This document shows, in pieces, positions 24,971 to 32,863 of a stretch of DNA of 64,000 bases. Positions within the stretch are counted from its first letter, which is position 1; every line of letters starts with the position of its first letter. Under the pieces are notes generated by a model. It made no database searches, was not told the origin of the DNA, and saw nothing but the letters and a program-made list of their open reading frames with translations. This DNA comes from Microbulbifer sp. MI-G (GTDB lineage: Bacteria > Pseudomonadota > Gammaproteobacteria > Pseudomonadales > Cellvibrionaceae). The stretch lies in contig NZ_CP098023.1 in assembly GCF_030440425.1 (NCBI RefSeq), forward strand, positions 1,973,501 to 2,037,500. The letters are read 5' to 3'. The translations under genes were made by a program, and so were the position numbers.

Positions 24971-27346
24971 ATGTCGGTAAGGGGAGCCTGGTTTGTCACT
25001 GTTTTTCTGCTGGTAGTGGCAGGATTGCTGGGTTTGGGCGCTTGGTATGGATATCAGAAGCTGCCAAAGGTGCACGGAAAGGCCAATGCGCCAGTGCTGG
25101 GTGTGCCGAGGGGCGCGCTTGACTATCCCGCCCTGCCGGCCTATGCCGGTCCACACCCGAGGATGATGGTGCGCCCGCCGGAATACTTTCCCTTTCCTAT
25201 TGCCATTGGCGAAGTCGGGCCGGTGGAAACCCTGTTTGCGGGCGCCTCAAGGTATCCTTTTTTCTGCGGCTGGAATGCGATTACCGGCAGACAACCGCTG
25301 GTGGATAATCAGGCGGGAGAGGGAGTCCCTGTGTTTGCCCTGGATGGTGACGGGCAAAAGACAAAAGAGGTCATTGGGTACAGCCGTGATTGCAGTCATG
25401 CCACTGAGGTCACCTATTTCTACCGCAGTACAAGGGATGGCCAGTTTTACAGTCTGCATGAAGCCCGTAACGATGTGCAGAAAGTGACCGTTAATGGCCG
25501 GCAGGTGGATTTTATTGTGCGGGTTGAAACAGGAACCATTAACCGGCATTTCTATGCTATCGCGGTATTGAAGGGAGAGGGGGAAGTTGCGCAGGTACCC
25601 AACAGCAGCAATTGGAACCGGCGCTTGATCTACCAGTTCCGCGGGGGTGTTGGTATTGGATGGCGCCAGGGAAATATCAGTAAGGGGGATATCACCACCC
25701 GGCGCGTGGACCAGCTGGCACGGGGATACGCCATTATCTATTCGACTGCAAATCAAACCAGAAATCATTACAATATATGGTTGGCGGAGGATGCCGCACG
25801 ACGGCTCAAGAAACAGTTCGAAGCTCTCTACGGTGAGCCCATGTACACGGTGGGTATCGGTGGCTCGGGTGGGGCCATTCAGCAATATTTGTTTGCACAA
25901 AATGCTCCCGGCCTTTTGGATGCAGCGATTCCGCTCTATTCGTACCCCGATATGGTTACCCAGACTATTTACGCGTTCGACTGTGAGCCTTTGGAATATT
26001 TCTTCGATGTCCTCGATGCCGCCAATACCCGTTGGCGCAACGCCGAAGAGCGCTCGATTATCCAGGGGCTTTCGGCCAATTCTAAAGCGAACAGCCGCTT
26101 TGATTTGATGAGTATGGCGGCGGGGTTGTTTGATAGTCGCTATAGAAGCCGTGCGCGCGGTACTACGGAATGTGTGGAGGGTTGGCGCGGTCTGGTGCCG
26201 CTGGTCAATAATCCCAATTTTGTGCACTTTTTCAAAAGTTTTTCTGAGGACTTGGTGAGTAAGGTCCACTGGACACACTGGGAGAACCTGCGCAACTTCT
26301 ACGGCTCCGGTACCAATGGATATGCCAACACCACTTGGGACAATGAAGGTGTGCAATACGGATTGAAGGCCCTTGTAAATGGAGATATTAGTATTGATAC
26401 CTTCCTGAAACTCAATGCGTCGGTTGGTGGATGGAAGTCTCAGGAGAATCAGACCGAAGAGTATCTTTGGTTTTTAAATGGCAGTCTACTCCCTGTTCGC
26501 CTTTCTGTCTGGAGTGAGCAGAACTTGAATATGGGAAGTCTCGAAAGCCCTGCGAGGCGGAGTCGGGCCAGTCTGGAGGCCATCAAAGGAATTTACCGCT
26601 CCGGCCATGTATTTCTGGGTGATGTAGAAATCCCGATTATTGATTTGCGCCACTACTTGGATAAAGAGCCCGATATGCACCACAGCTCCGCTTCCTTTAC
26701 TGCGCGTGAGCGTATTCGCCGCGCTCGTGGCCATGCCGACAACCAACTGATCTGGATAAGCCACAAAGAGTATTATCCCCTGGATGAAGCACTCGATGTG
26801 ATTGATCGCTGGATGGGGAATATTATCAGAGACCCTACAGCGGGCGTGGTGGGCAATCGCCCTGCAGAGGCCAGTGATCGCTGTTTTGACCGCGAGGGCA
26901 ATGTGCTGGCAGCGGGCCCCGAAGTTTGGGATGGGGACTGGAATCGCCGGTCCTCGGGAAAATGCACCAGGATGTATCCAATTTACAGCACTGCGCGCCA
27001 AGTGGCTGGAGCGCCAGTGACAGATGACGTTTTTAAGTGTGCCTTGCAACCCATAGAGCGCGCGTTGGCAAAAGGCATATACGGTTCGCATACTGAGGAA
27101 ATTGCCGGGCGCGTTGAAGACTTGCGACGAATTTTTCCTACCGGCGTGTGTAATTACAATGAGCAGGATGTGGCGCGTCCACGGGAGCAGTTTATTCCCA
27201 GGGAAATCCCTGTGAAAATTGCAGGCCATTTGATCGACCCCGACTATCGGCAGGGTAAGATGCTGCAGGAAGCCAGAATGGGTGAGGGCGAGATCGGGCA
27301 CACGCCAGTGTCGCTGTCCGACGAAGTAAACCCGAATCTCAAATAA
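24971..27346 (+). CDS. DUF6351-like membrane-anchored alpha/beta-hydrolase-type protein
   Basis: I chose the ATG at 24971, preceded by GGAGG, which gives 791 residues with an N-terminal signal anchor ('GAWFVTVFLLVVAGLLGLGAW'). The frame is open further upstream without a convincing start. The body looks like a large extracytoplasmic hydrolase: 'YTVGIGGSGGAIQQYLFAQ' is a nucleophile-elbow type GxSxG, and 'IPIIDLRHYLD' with 'DMHHSS' could supply acid and histidine residues. There are several Cys pairs, consistent with export. It resembles proteins annotated DUF6351, with tannase/feruloyl-esterase-like features. The substrate is unknown. No partner gene is adjacent; two tRNA genes follow. Confidence 0.72.
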   Translation: MSVRGAWFVTVFLLVVAGLLGLGAWYGYQKLPKVHGKANAPVLGVPRGALDYPALPAYAGPHPRMMVRPPEYFPFPIAIGEVGPVETLFAGASRYPFFCGWNAITGRQPLVDNQAGEGVPVFALDGDGQKTKEVIGYSRDCSHATEVTYFYRSTRDGQFYSLHEARNDVQKVTVNGRQVDFIVRVETGTINRHFYAIAVLKGEGEVAQVPNSSNWNRRLIYQFRGGVGIGWRQGNISKGDITTRRVDQLARGYAIIYSTANQTRNHYNIWLAEDAARRLKKQFEALYGEPMYTVGIGGSGGAIQQYLFAQNAPGLLDAAIPLYSYPDMVTQTIYAFDCEPLEYFFDVLDAANTRWRNAEERSIIQGLSANSKANSRFDLMSMAAGLFDSRYRSRARGTTECVEGWRGLVPLVNNPNFVHFFKSFSEDLVSKVHWTHWENLRNFYGSGTNGYANTTWDNEGVQYGLKALVNGDISIDTFLKLNASVGGWKSQENQTEEYLWFLNGSLLPVRLSVWSEQNLNMGSLESPARRSRASLEAIKGIYRSGHVFLGDVEIPIIDLRHYLDKEPDMHHSSASFTARERIRRARGHADNQLIWISHKEYYPLDEALDVIDRWMGNIIRDPTAGVVGNRPAEASDRCFDREGNVLAAGPEVWDGDWNRRSSGKCTRMYPIYSTARQVAGAPVTDDVFKCALQPIERALAKGIYGSHTEEIAGRVEDLRRIFPTGVCNYNEQDVARPREQFIPREIPVKIAGHLIDPDYRQGKMLQEARMGEGEIGHTPVSLSDEVNPNLK

Positions 27347-27433
27347 CGCTTTTGGCGCTAAAATTATTGACAGAAAAATCCAGTCCGGTAGTATGCGCTT
27401 CGCTCTGGGGGCAACCCTTCTGAGAGCAGAGGA

Positions 27434-27509
27434 GGGTGGTTAGCTCAGTTGGGAGAGCGGCGGCCTTACAAGCCGTAGGTCACAGGTTCGAACCCTGTAC
27501 CACCCACCA
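27434..27509 (+). tRNA. tRNA-Val (TAC)
   Basis: This is a 76-nt cloverleaf including encoded CCA. The acceptor GGGTGGT pairs with ACCACCC. The anticodon stem GCGGC/GCCGT encloses the loop CTTACAA, giving anticodon TAC. The T arm contains GGTTCGAACC. Confidence 0.97.
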
Positions 27510-27536
27510 ACTTCTCACCGGGAAGAATGCTATCGG

Positions 27537-27613
27537 GGACCGGTAGTTCAGTTGGTTAGAATGCCGGCCTGTCACGCCGGAGGTCGCGGGTTCGAGTCCC
27601 GTCCGGTCCGCCA
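27537..27613 (+). tRNA. tRNA-Asp (GTC)
   Basis: This is a 77-nt cloverleaf with encoded CCA. The acceptor GGACCGG pairs with CCGGTCC, the anticodon loop CTGTCAC gives GTC, and the T arm has GGGTTCGAGTCCC. It lies 27 bp after tRNA-Val, so the two are probably cotranscribed. The AT-rich polysaccharide island begins a few kb downstream. I saw no repeat of the tRNA 3' end at the far side of the island. Confidence 0.97.
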
Positions 27614-27824
27614 GACGATACAGGTATTTCATTTGTTCTAAGTCTGGATATTACTTCCCTGATCCCGTTTTTCTATTTGCTTTTGCTAAAGTTGCCCGTC
27701 TTCCATTAGAAAAGACTCTTATGGAGAGCAGGGTTATCCTCAATCCTTCCTGGCACACGGTTCATTGCCGATTGTCTGTCAATGGTTTATATTTTGGGCG
27801 CCTAGCCACTCAAAGGCAAGATGT

Positions 27825-28052
27825 ATGAGCCCCACCTCAAACTTCCGCCCGCAGTCTAGTGCTGGTATGGTACTCACAGAAGACCCCCTGAATACAGTCG
27901 CTCATTTGGCAATGAAGAAGGGAGAGCCTGTAGCTATCATTCACCTGGATGAGCGGATCTTGAGACGAAAGTCGGGGCAGGATCCGGCCAGCGCCCCTGG
28001 CCAGCTTGCATTGTTATTGGCCCGTGCTTACCGGGTGGCCTGTATACTCTGA
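27825..28052 (+). CDS. Small hypothetical protein
   Basis: A 75-residue ORF starts at 27825 after a weak AAAGGCAAG site. It contains 'NTVAHLAMKKGEPVAIIHLD', which could form a small alpha/beta fold, and ends 'LLLARAYRVACIL'. No family is recognised. The 28053-28296 stretch after it has no gene I can support. The interval before it (27614-27824) holds nothing recognisable. Confidence 0.3.
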   Translation: MSPTSNFRPQSSAGMVLTEDPLNTVAHLAMKKGEPVAIIHLDERILRRKSGQDPASAPGQLALLLARAYRVACIL

Positions 28053-28296
28053 GGCAATAAAGAGGGTGCCCCGCCGCTGGTTTGTTACTGCTTACCGGGC
28101 ATTGAATGACGTTTTTCATGAACTGGTGAACCGGATGGGAGATCGGGTGCGAATTGTGACTTACCCCTAGTGCAGACGTGGTTTTCCTGGTGAAATCAGG
28201 CGACAAGATAGAGATTGTCCATTTTGTATTGGATGATTTTCTGGTAGATGGTCTTTTACTCAGGCCGGCATAGCAATTAAGGTACAAAGGTTAGTC

Positions 28297-29304
28297 ATGT
28301 CGCTTCGCTTTTGGGATTGTCTGGATCATCAGACCTTTACAGATACTGCCTGCGAGGTTCCATATCAGCAGATTAAGGGCGACTTTTTTCCCGGTTTCGA
28401 TGTTTGGGTGCGTCGAGACGATTTAATTGATCCAATCATTTCAGGAAATAAAGCCTACAAGCTTTTTTTCAATCTGATTGAAGCGAAAGATCGAGGTGCA
28501 AAAATACTGATTACCTGTGGCGGTGCCTGGTCAAACCACATTCATGCTGTTGCGGCTGCGGCTGCGGCTGCGGCTGCGGCTGCGCGTTTTGGGTTTCAAA
28601 CTATCGGTATCGTACGTGGTGAAAGACTTGCCATATTAAATGCCAGCTTGCAGGATGCGCAGCGATTTGGTATGAAATTGAAATTCGTTACACGAACTCA
28701 GTATCGAAAAAGAAATCAGTCTGATTTTCTTCACGAGATGGGTTTGGATTCCGGTGCAGCCTATTTTATACCAGAAGGTGGCTCGAACCTGCTTGGGATC
28801 AAAGGTATTCAGCTACTGGGAAAGGTGATTGAAGAGACAGTGCCAGCCACCTTTGACCAGATGTGGGTTGCCTGTGGGGCTGGAGCCACATTTGCGGGGT
28901 TTTCAGCAGGTATCCGCAATATTTCCGTGATAGGGGTTGAAATTCTGAGGGCTGGAGATAGCATTTTTAAGGAAGTGGATCGCTGGATAAAACGGTTGAA
29001 CCTTACTGCACCTGAGCATCTTGAGAAGGGTAGATCAGGAACACTATTATCCTCGGACAGACTCTCAGACCTGAGATTGCGCTTGTTAAATCAATACCAT
29101 TGTGGCGGGTACGGCCAATACCCGAAAGTGCTAGCAGATTTCCAAAGAGAATTTGAAGGTCAAGTGGATATTCCCCTGAATCCCATTTATACAAGTAAGC
29201 TATTTCATGCAATCAAAAATTCTAATGACAGGGGTGGGGGGCAGCGAGGGGCGAGATTACTGGTGATTCATACTGGGGGTCTACAGGGGCGGCGTGGCGA
29301 TTAG
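28297..29304 (+). CDS. PLP-dependent ACC deaminase/D-cysteine desulfhydrase-family protein
   Basis: This 335-residue fold-type II PLP enzyme resembles D-cysteine desulfhydrase and 1-aminocyclopropane-1-carboxylate deaminase. The PLP lysine is in 'DPIISGNKAYKLFFNL' (near residue 52), followed by the substrate loop 'TCGGAWSNHIHA'. The phosphate-binding Gly-rich loop is in 'WVACGAGATFAGFSAG'. After the substrate loop the usual short alanine-rich segment is expanded into eleven alanines encoded by a hexanucleotide repeat (28552-28584). Whether the expanded helix tolerates activity is unknown. The substrate specificity cannot be read from the sequence. Confidence 0.88.
   Translation: MSLRFWDCLDHQTFTDTACEVPYQQIKGDFFPGFDVWVRRDDLIDPIISGNKAYKLFFNLIEAKDRGAKILITCGGAWSNHIHAVAAAAAAAAAAARFGFQTIGIVRGERLAILNASLQDAQRFGMKLKFVTRTQYRKRNQSDFLHEMGLDSGAAYFIPEGGSNLLGIKGIQLLGKVIEETVPATFDQMWVACGAGATFAGFSAGIRNISVIGVEILRAGDSIFKEVDRWIKRLNLTAPEHLEKGRSGTLLSSDRLSDLRLRLLNQYHCGGYGQYPKVLADFQREFEGQVDIPLNPIYTSKLFHAIKNSNDRGGGQRGARLLVIHTGGLQGRRGD
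28552..28584 (+). repeat. GCGGCT hexanucleotide microsatellite (5.5 copies) encoding polyalanine
   Basis: Five full GCGGCT units and a final GCG are perfectly tandem and in frame, giving eleven consecutive Ala codons right after 'SNHIHAV' in the PLP enzyme. Gain or loss of units keeps the frame, so length variation would alter a helix beside the active site without truncating the protein. Confidence 0.95.
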
Positions 29305-29488
29305 TTAAAAAGCTGAACTCGTTTCTATATGCTAAATGTGAACATTTCGGCTATGTCTGATTATTTGACCCAAAATCTTACTCGCACATCATTCGTCATT
29401 TGGTGTTGTAAGAAGCTTAAGAAGTTGACCTGATGAATGATTGGGCTGACCGACAGAGTAAAGTAAAAAGGTGCACCATGGGGGATCT

Positions 29489-30364
29489 GTGTCAGAATTT
29501 CAAAATATAGGCTTAGTCGGTCGAACGGAAAGTAACAGTGCCGTTATTTCTCTTAAGCGCTTAATGATTTTTCTCGAGCGAGAGGGTTATTCGGTCGTAT
29601 TAGAGGCGGAGACGGCAAAAGCAGTATCAGGTCATGGTGTCCGCGTATCCTCAAAGGATAAATTGGGCGAGTTATGTGATTTGGTAATTGTTGTTGGTGG
29701 TGATGGCAGTCTTCTTGCTTCAGCACGAGCGCTTGCTAAGTTTAATGTCCCTTTACTGGGTATTAACCGCGGCCGCCTTGGTTTTCTTACAGATATCACA
29801 CCAGAACAGGTTGAGGAAAAAGTTGGCGAGGTTTTATCTGGAAAGTACATGGCCGAGAGTCGGTTTTTGCTCGATATGGCTGTTACCAGAAATGGTAAGC
29901 CGATTGGCAAAGGTTCGGCCTTGAATGATGTTGTACTTCATCCAGGCGAATTCATTCGGATGATTGAGTTTGACTTGTTTATTGATGGGCAATTTGTTTA
30001 TAGACAGAGATCGGATGGATTGATAATATCAACGCCTACCGGTTCTACCGCTTATGCGCTTTCGGGCGGTGGCCCGATCATGCATCCTAAGCTGGATGCA
30101 ATCGTAGTTGTTCCTCTGAATCCGCACACACTGAGTAGTCGCCCAATTGTGGTAGAGGGCAGCAGCGAATTTAAGATCATTATTGGTGAGCATAATATTG
30201 CCAAGCCCTATGTAACTTGCGATGGTTTCGAGCAGGTGATTACTGAACTTGGCGATGTCGTTCACATTCATAAAAAACCACATAGGTTAACGCTAATTCA
30301 TCCAATTGATCATAATTTCTACGAAACATGTCGTACAAAGTTAAATTGGCAGGTGGGAAATTAA
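29489..30364 (+). CDS. nadK: NAD kinase
   Basis: It makes NADP from NAD in the cytoplasm. The GTG at 29489 follows GGGGGA and gives 291 residues beginning 'VSEFQNIGLVGR', the normal family start. An upstream in-frame GTG at 29471 is less likely. The ATP site is 'VVGGDGSLLASARALA', followed by 'LLGINRGRLGFLTD', 'ALNDVVLHPGEFIRMIEF', 'SDGLIISTPTGSTAYALSGG' and 'LNPHTLSSRPIV'. It is only 9 bp upstream of wecB and may be cotranscribed with the polysaccharide genes, an unusual setting for nadK. Confidence 0.95.
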   Translation: MSEFQNIGLVGRTESNSAVISLKRLMIFLEREGYSVVLEAETAKAVSGHGVRVSSKDKLGELCDLVIVVGGDGSLLASARALAKFNVPLLGINRGRLGFLTDITPEQVEEKVGEVLSGKYMAESRFLLDMAVTRNGKPIGKGSALNDVVLHPGEFIRMIEFDLFIDGQFVYRQRSDGLIISTPTGSTAYALSGGGPIMHPKLDAIVVVPLNPHTLSSRPIVVEGSSEFKIIIGEHNIAKPYVTCDGFEQVITELGDVVHIHKKPHRLTLIHPIDHNFYETCRTKLNWQVGN

Positions 30365-30373
30365 GGAATCTGC

Positions 30374-31528
30374 ATGAAGAAAGTTCTTATTGTATTTGGT
30401 ACACGCCCAGAGGCAATCAAAATGGCTCCTCTGATCAAGATGTTTGATAGAAATTCTGAAACTAAGTGTAAAGTTTGCGTAACCGGCCAACATCGTTCAA
30501 TGCTTGATCAGGTTCTACAATTATTTGAAATTACACCTGATTGGGACCTGAATATTATGCAATCTGGACAAGATTTGACTGATATAACTAACAAAATATT
30601 GTTGGGTATGAGGCCTATTTTAAAGAGTTGGTGTCCCGATATTGTACTTGTTCACGGTGATACTACAACTACACTCGCGGCATCAGTAGCAAGTTACTAT
30701 GAAAAAATTCAGGTTGGACATGTTGAAGCGGGGTTGCGGACAGGTAATATTTACTCACCGTGGCCAGAAGAAATGAACCGGAAAATTACTAGTTCTATTG
30801 CTGCATACCATTTTGCACCTACCCAAAGAGCAAAGCAAAATTTGCTTAATGAGGGTATATGTAATTCGACTATACAGGTCACAGGCAATACTGTTATTGA
30901 TGCTCTGCAAGAGGCTCTCTCTATTATTCGTAAAAATCCAAATCTTGAAGGACAGATTTTACAACAATTGTTATTTTTGAAAGAAAATCGAAGAATTATA
31001 TTGGTCACTGGCCATAGACGAGAAAATTTTGGAGTGGGATTCGAAAATATTTGCACTGCGATAAGAAAGATAGCTGCCTTTTATCCTGATGTATTAGTCG
31101 TATATCCTGTTCATTTAAATCCGAGCGTTCAGGAGCCAGTACATAGGATTCTTGGAGATGCAGATAATATTTTTCTAATTGAGCCACTCGAATACCTTCC
31201 GTTCGTATATTTGATGAGTCGATCATATTTGATCTTAACTGATTCCGGTGGAATTCAGGAGGAGGCCCCTTCACTTGGAAAGCCGGTTTTGGTTATGAGG
31301 GATACGACAGAACGCCCTGAGGCCGTGGATGCCGGTATAGTTAAATTGGTAGGTACAAACAGCAATTATATTGTAAATGCAACTGAGCAGCTATTAACGG
31401 ATAATAATTACTACCAGGCGATGTCGGAAGCTCATAATCCATATGGAGATGGGCGTGCGTGTGAGAGAATTGTTTTAAGTGTCATTAAACAAGTGAAATC
31501 GGTTGAAATAGAAATGGCAACTCATTAG
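30374..31528 (+). CDS. wecB: UDP-N-acetylglucosamine 2-epimerase (non-hydrolysing)
   Basis: It converts UDP-GlcNAc to UDP-ManNAc. At 384 residues it has the family length and the GT-B-like fold. Conserved segments are '[14 protein letters not shown]', '[16 protein letters not shown]', '[18 protein letters not shown]', '[12 protein letters not shown]', 'PWPEEMNRK', 'TGHRRENFG' and '[20 protein letters not shown]'. AAGGA precedes the ATG. It is 11 bp from wecC, and together they supply UDP-ManNAcA. The DNA is clearly more AT-rich than the core genes. Confidence 0.96.
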   Translation: MKKVLIVFGTRPEAIKMAPLIKMFDRNSETKCKVCVTGQHRSMLDQVLQLFEITPDWDLNIMQSGQDLTDITNKILLGMRPILKSWCPDIVLVHGDTTTTLAASVASYYEKIQVGHVEAGLRTGNIYSPWPEEMNRKITSSIAAYHFAPTQRAKQNLLNEGICNSTIQVTGNTVIDALQEALSIIRKNPNLEGQILQQLLFLKENRRIILVTGHRRENFGVGFENICTAIRKIAAFYPDVLVVYPVHLNPSVQEPVHRILGDADNIFLIEPLEYLPFVYLMSRSYLILTDSGGIQEEAPSLGKPVLVMRDTTERPEAVDAGIVKLVGTNSNYIVNATEQLLTDNNYYQAMSEAHNPYGDGRACERIVLSVIKQVKSVEIEMATH

Positions 31529-31539
31529 TTGGAAGTGGA

Positions 31540-32826
31540 ATGAATATCAGTAAGAATTTTAAATCAATGACGGTTATGGGGCTAGGGTATATAGGTTTGC
31601 CAACTGCTGCAGCATTCGCAGCACGAAAGCTACAGGTTTGCGGTGTTGATATTAATGAAATAACAGTTAATACCATTAATCAAGGACAGATTCATATTGT
31701 TGAACCAGAATTGGATATCCTTGTTCACTCAACTGTCACAGAAGGCTATTTAAAAGCCTCACTGAAGCCTGAGCCTGCAGATGTTTTTATCATAGCTGTA
31801 CCTACTCCTTTCAAAGAAAAAAAGCAGCCCGACTTGTCTTATATAGAAGCCGCCGCTAATGCTATTGCACCTGTTCTGAAAAAAGGTGATTTAATAATAC
31901 TTGAGTCTACTTCTCCTGTTGGCGCGACGGAACATATGGCCAAGGGGCTACAAGAGTTTAGAAAAGACTTGAATATCCCAATGGAGAATCAGGGAAAAGG
32001 TGAGTTCGATATTTACATTGCTCATTGTCCAGAAAGAGTGCTGCCAGGACACGTTATGCGTGAGCTTGTGGAAAATGATAGAATTATAGGAGGTATGACT
32101 ACTAAATGTGCTCAAAAAGCCAAAGAGCTTTATGAAATTTTGGTTGAGGGAGAATGTTTGCTTACTGACGTGCGTACAGCAGAAATGGCTAAGTTAACAG
32201 AAAATGCATTTCGGGATGTGAATATTGCTTTTGCCAACGAATTATCGTTGGTATGCGATAAGCTTAAGGTAAATGTATGGGAGTTAATTGAGCTTGCAAA
32301 TAAACACCCAAGAGTAAATATTCTTCAACCAGGCCCTGGAGTTGGAGGGCATTGTATTGCCGTCGACCCTTGGTTTATAGTTAGCCAAGCTCCTGAGGAA
32401 GCACAACTAATTCGCACTGCACGTGGTGTTAATGATAGTAAGCCCCAATGGATTCAAAAGAAGATTGATAAGTCAGTTGATCGGATTCTCATGGAAAACC
32501 CAAATTGGACTTTCAAAGATGTAACAATCGCATGCTTTGGTCTGTCTTTCAAGCCAGATATTGACGATTTGCGTGAAAGCCCAGCACTTCAAATTGCAAA
32601 TAATGTTTCGAATACTTATCCGGGGCGAGTACTTATAGTTGAACCAAATATCGAGCAGCTTCCAAAAGATAGTTTGCATGGTGCTAAATTAGTAAACGAA
32701 CATGAGGCTCTCGATATGGCAGATATAATTGTTTTGTTAGTGGATCATAAACAATTTAAAAAAATTCCAACAAGAAGCATAGGTCAGCACTATTTAATTG
32801 ATAGTCGAGGAATCTGGCAGAATTAA
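31540..32826 (+). CDS. wecC: UDP-N-acetyl-D-mannosamine dehydrogenase
   Basis: It oxidises UDP-ManNAc twice with NAD to UDP-ManNAcA. The 428-residue protein is a UDP-glucose/GDP-mannose dehydrogenase family member. The N-terminal Rossmann segment is 'VMGLGYIGLPTAAAFA'. 'ESTSPVGATEHM' and 'YIAHCPERVLPG' follow, then the central 'ENAFRDVNIAFANELSLVCD'. The catalytic Cys is in 'GPGVGGHCIAVDPWF'. The C-terminal domain has 'GLSFKPDIDDLRESPA'. A strong GGAAGTGG precedes the ATG. The glycan made by this locus therefore probably contains an N-acetylated mannosaminuronic acid. Confidence 0.95.
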   Translation: MNISKNFKSMTVMGLGYIGLPTAAAFAARKLQVCGVDINEITVNTINQGQIHIVEPELDILVHSTVTEGYLKASLKPEPADVFIIAVPTPFKEKKQPDLSYIEAAANAIAPVLKKGDLIILESTSPVGATEHMAKGLQEFRKDLNIPMENQGKGEFDIYIAHCPERVLPGHVMRELVENDRIIGGMTTKCAQKAKELYEILVEGECLLTDVRTAEMAKLTENAFRDVNIAFANELSLVCDKLKVNVWELIELANKHPRVNILQPGPGVGGHCIAVDPWFIVSQAPEEAQLIRTARGVNDSKPQWIQKKIDKSVDRILMENPNWTFKDVTIACFGLSFKPDIDDLRESPALQIANNVSNTYPGRVLIVEPNIEQLPKDSLHGAKLVNEHEALDMADIIVLLVDHKQFKKIPTRSIGQHYLIDSRGIWQN

Positions 32827-32863
32827 CGTTTCAGAAACTTGCGGCGTTAATGGAGTTTATTGT

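Noticed and set aside
25247..26356. 369-codon minus-strand ORF
   Set aside because: Antisense to the DUF6351-like gene, whose sense frame has a signal anchor, RBS and hydrolase motif.
27937..28287. 116-codon minus-strand ORF after the tRNAs
   Set aside because: No recognisable motif and no RBS; overlaps an equally weak plus-strand ORF.
28297..29304. Frameshift or assembly error in the polyalanine stretch
   Set aside because: The repeat is a perfect hexamer and the frame and downstream motifs stay intact on both sides, so it is best read as a true in-frame expansion.
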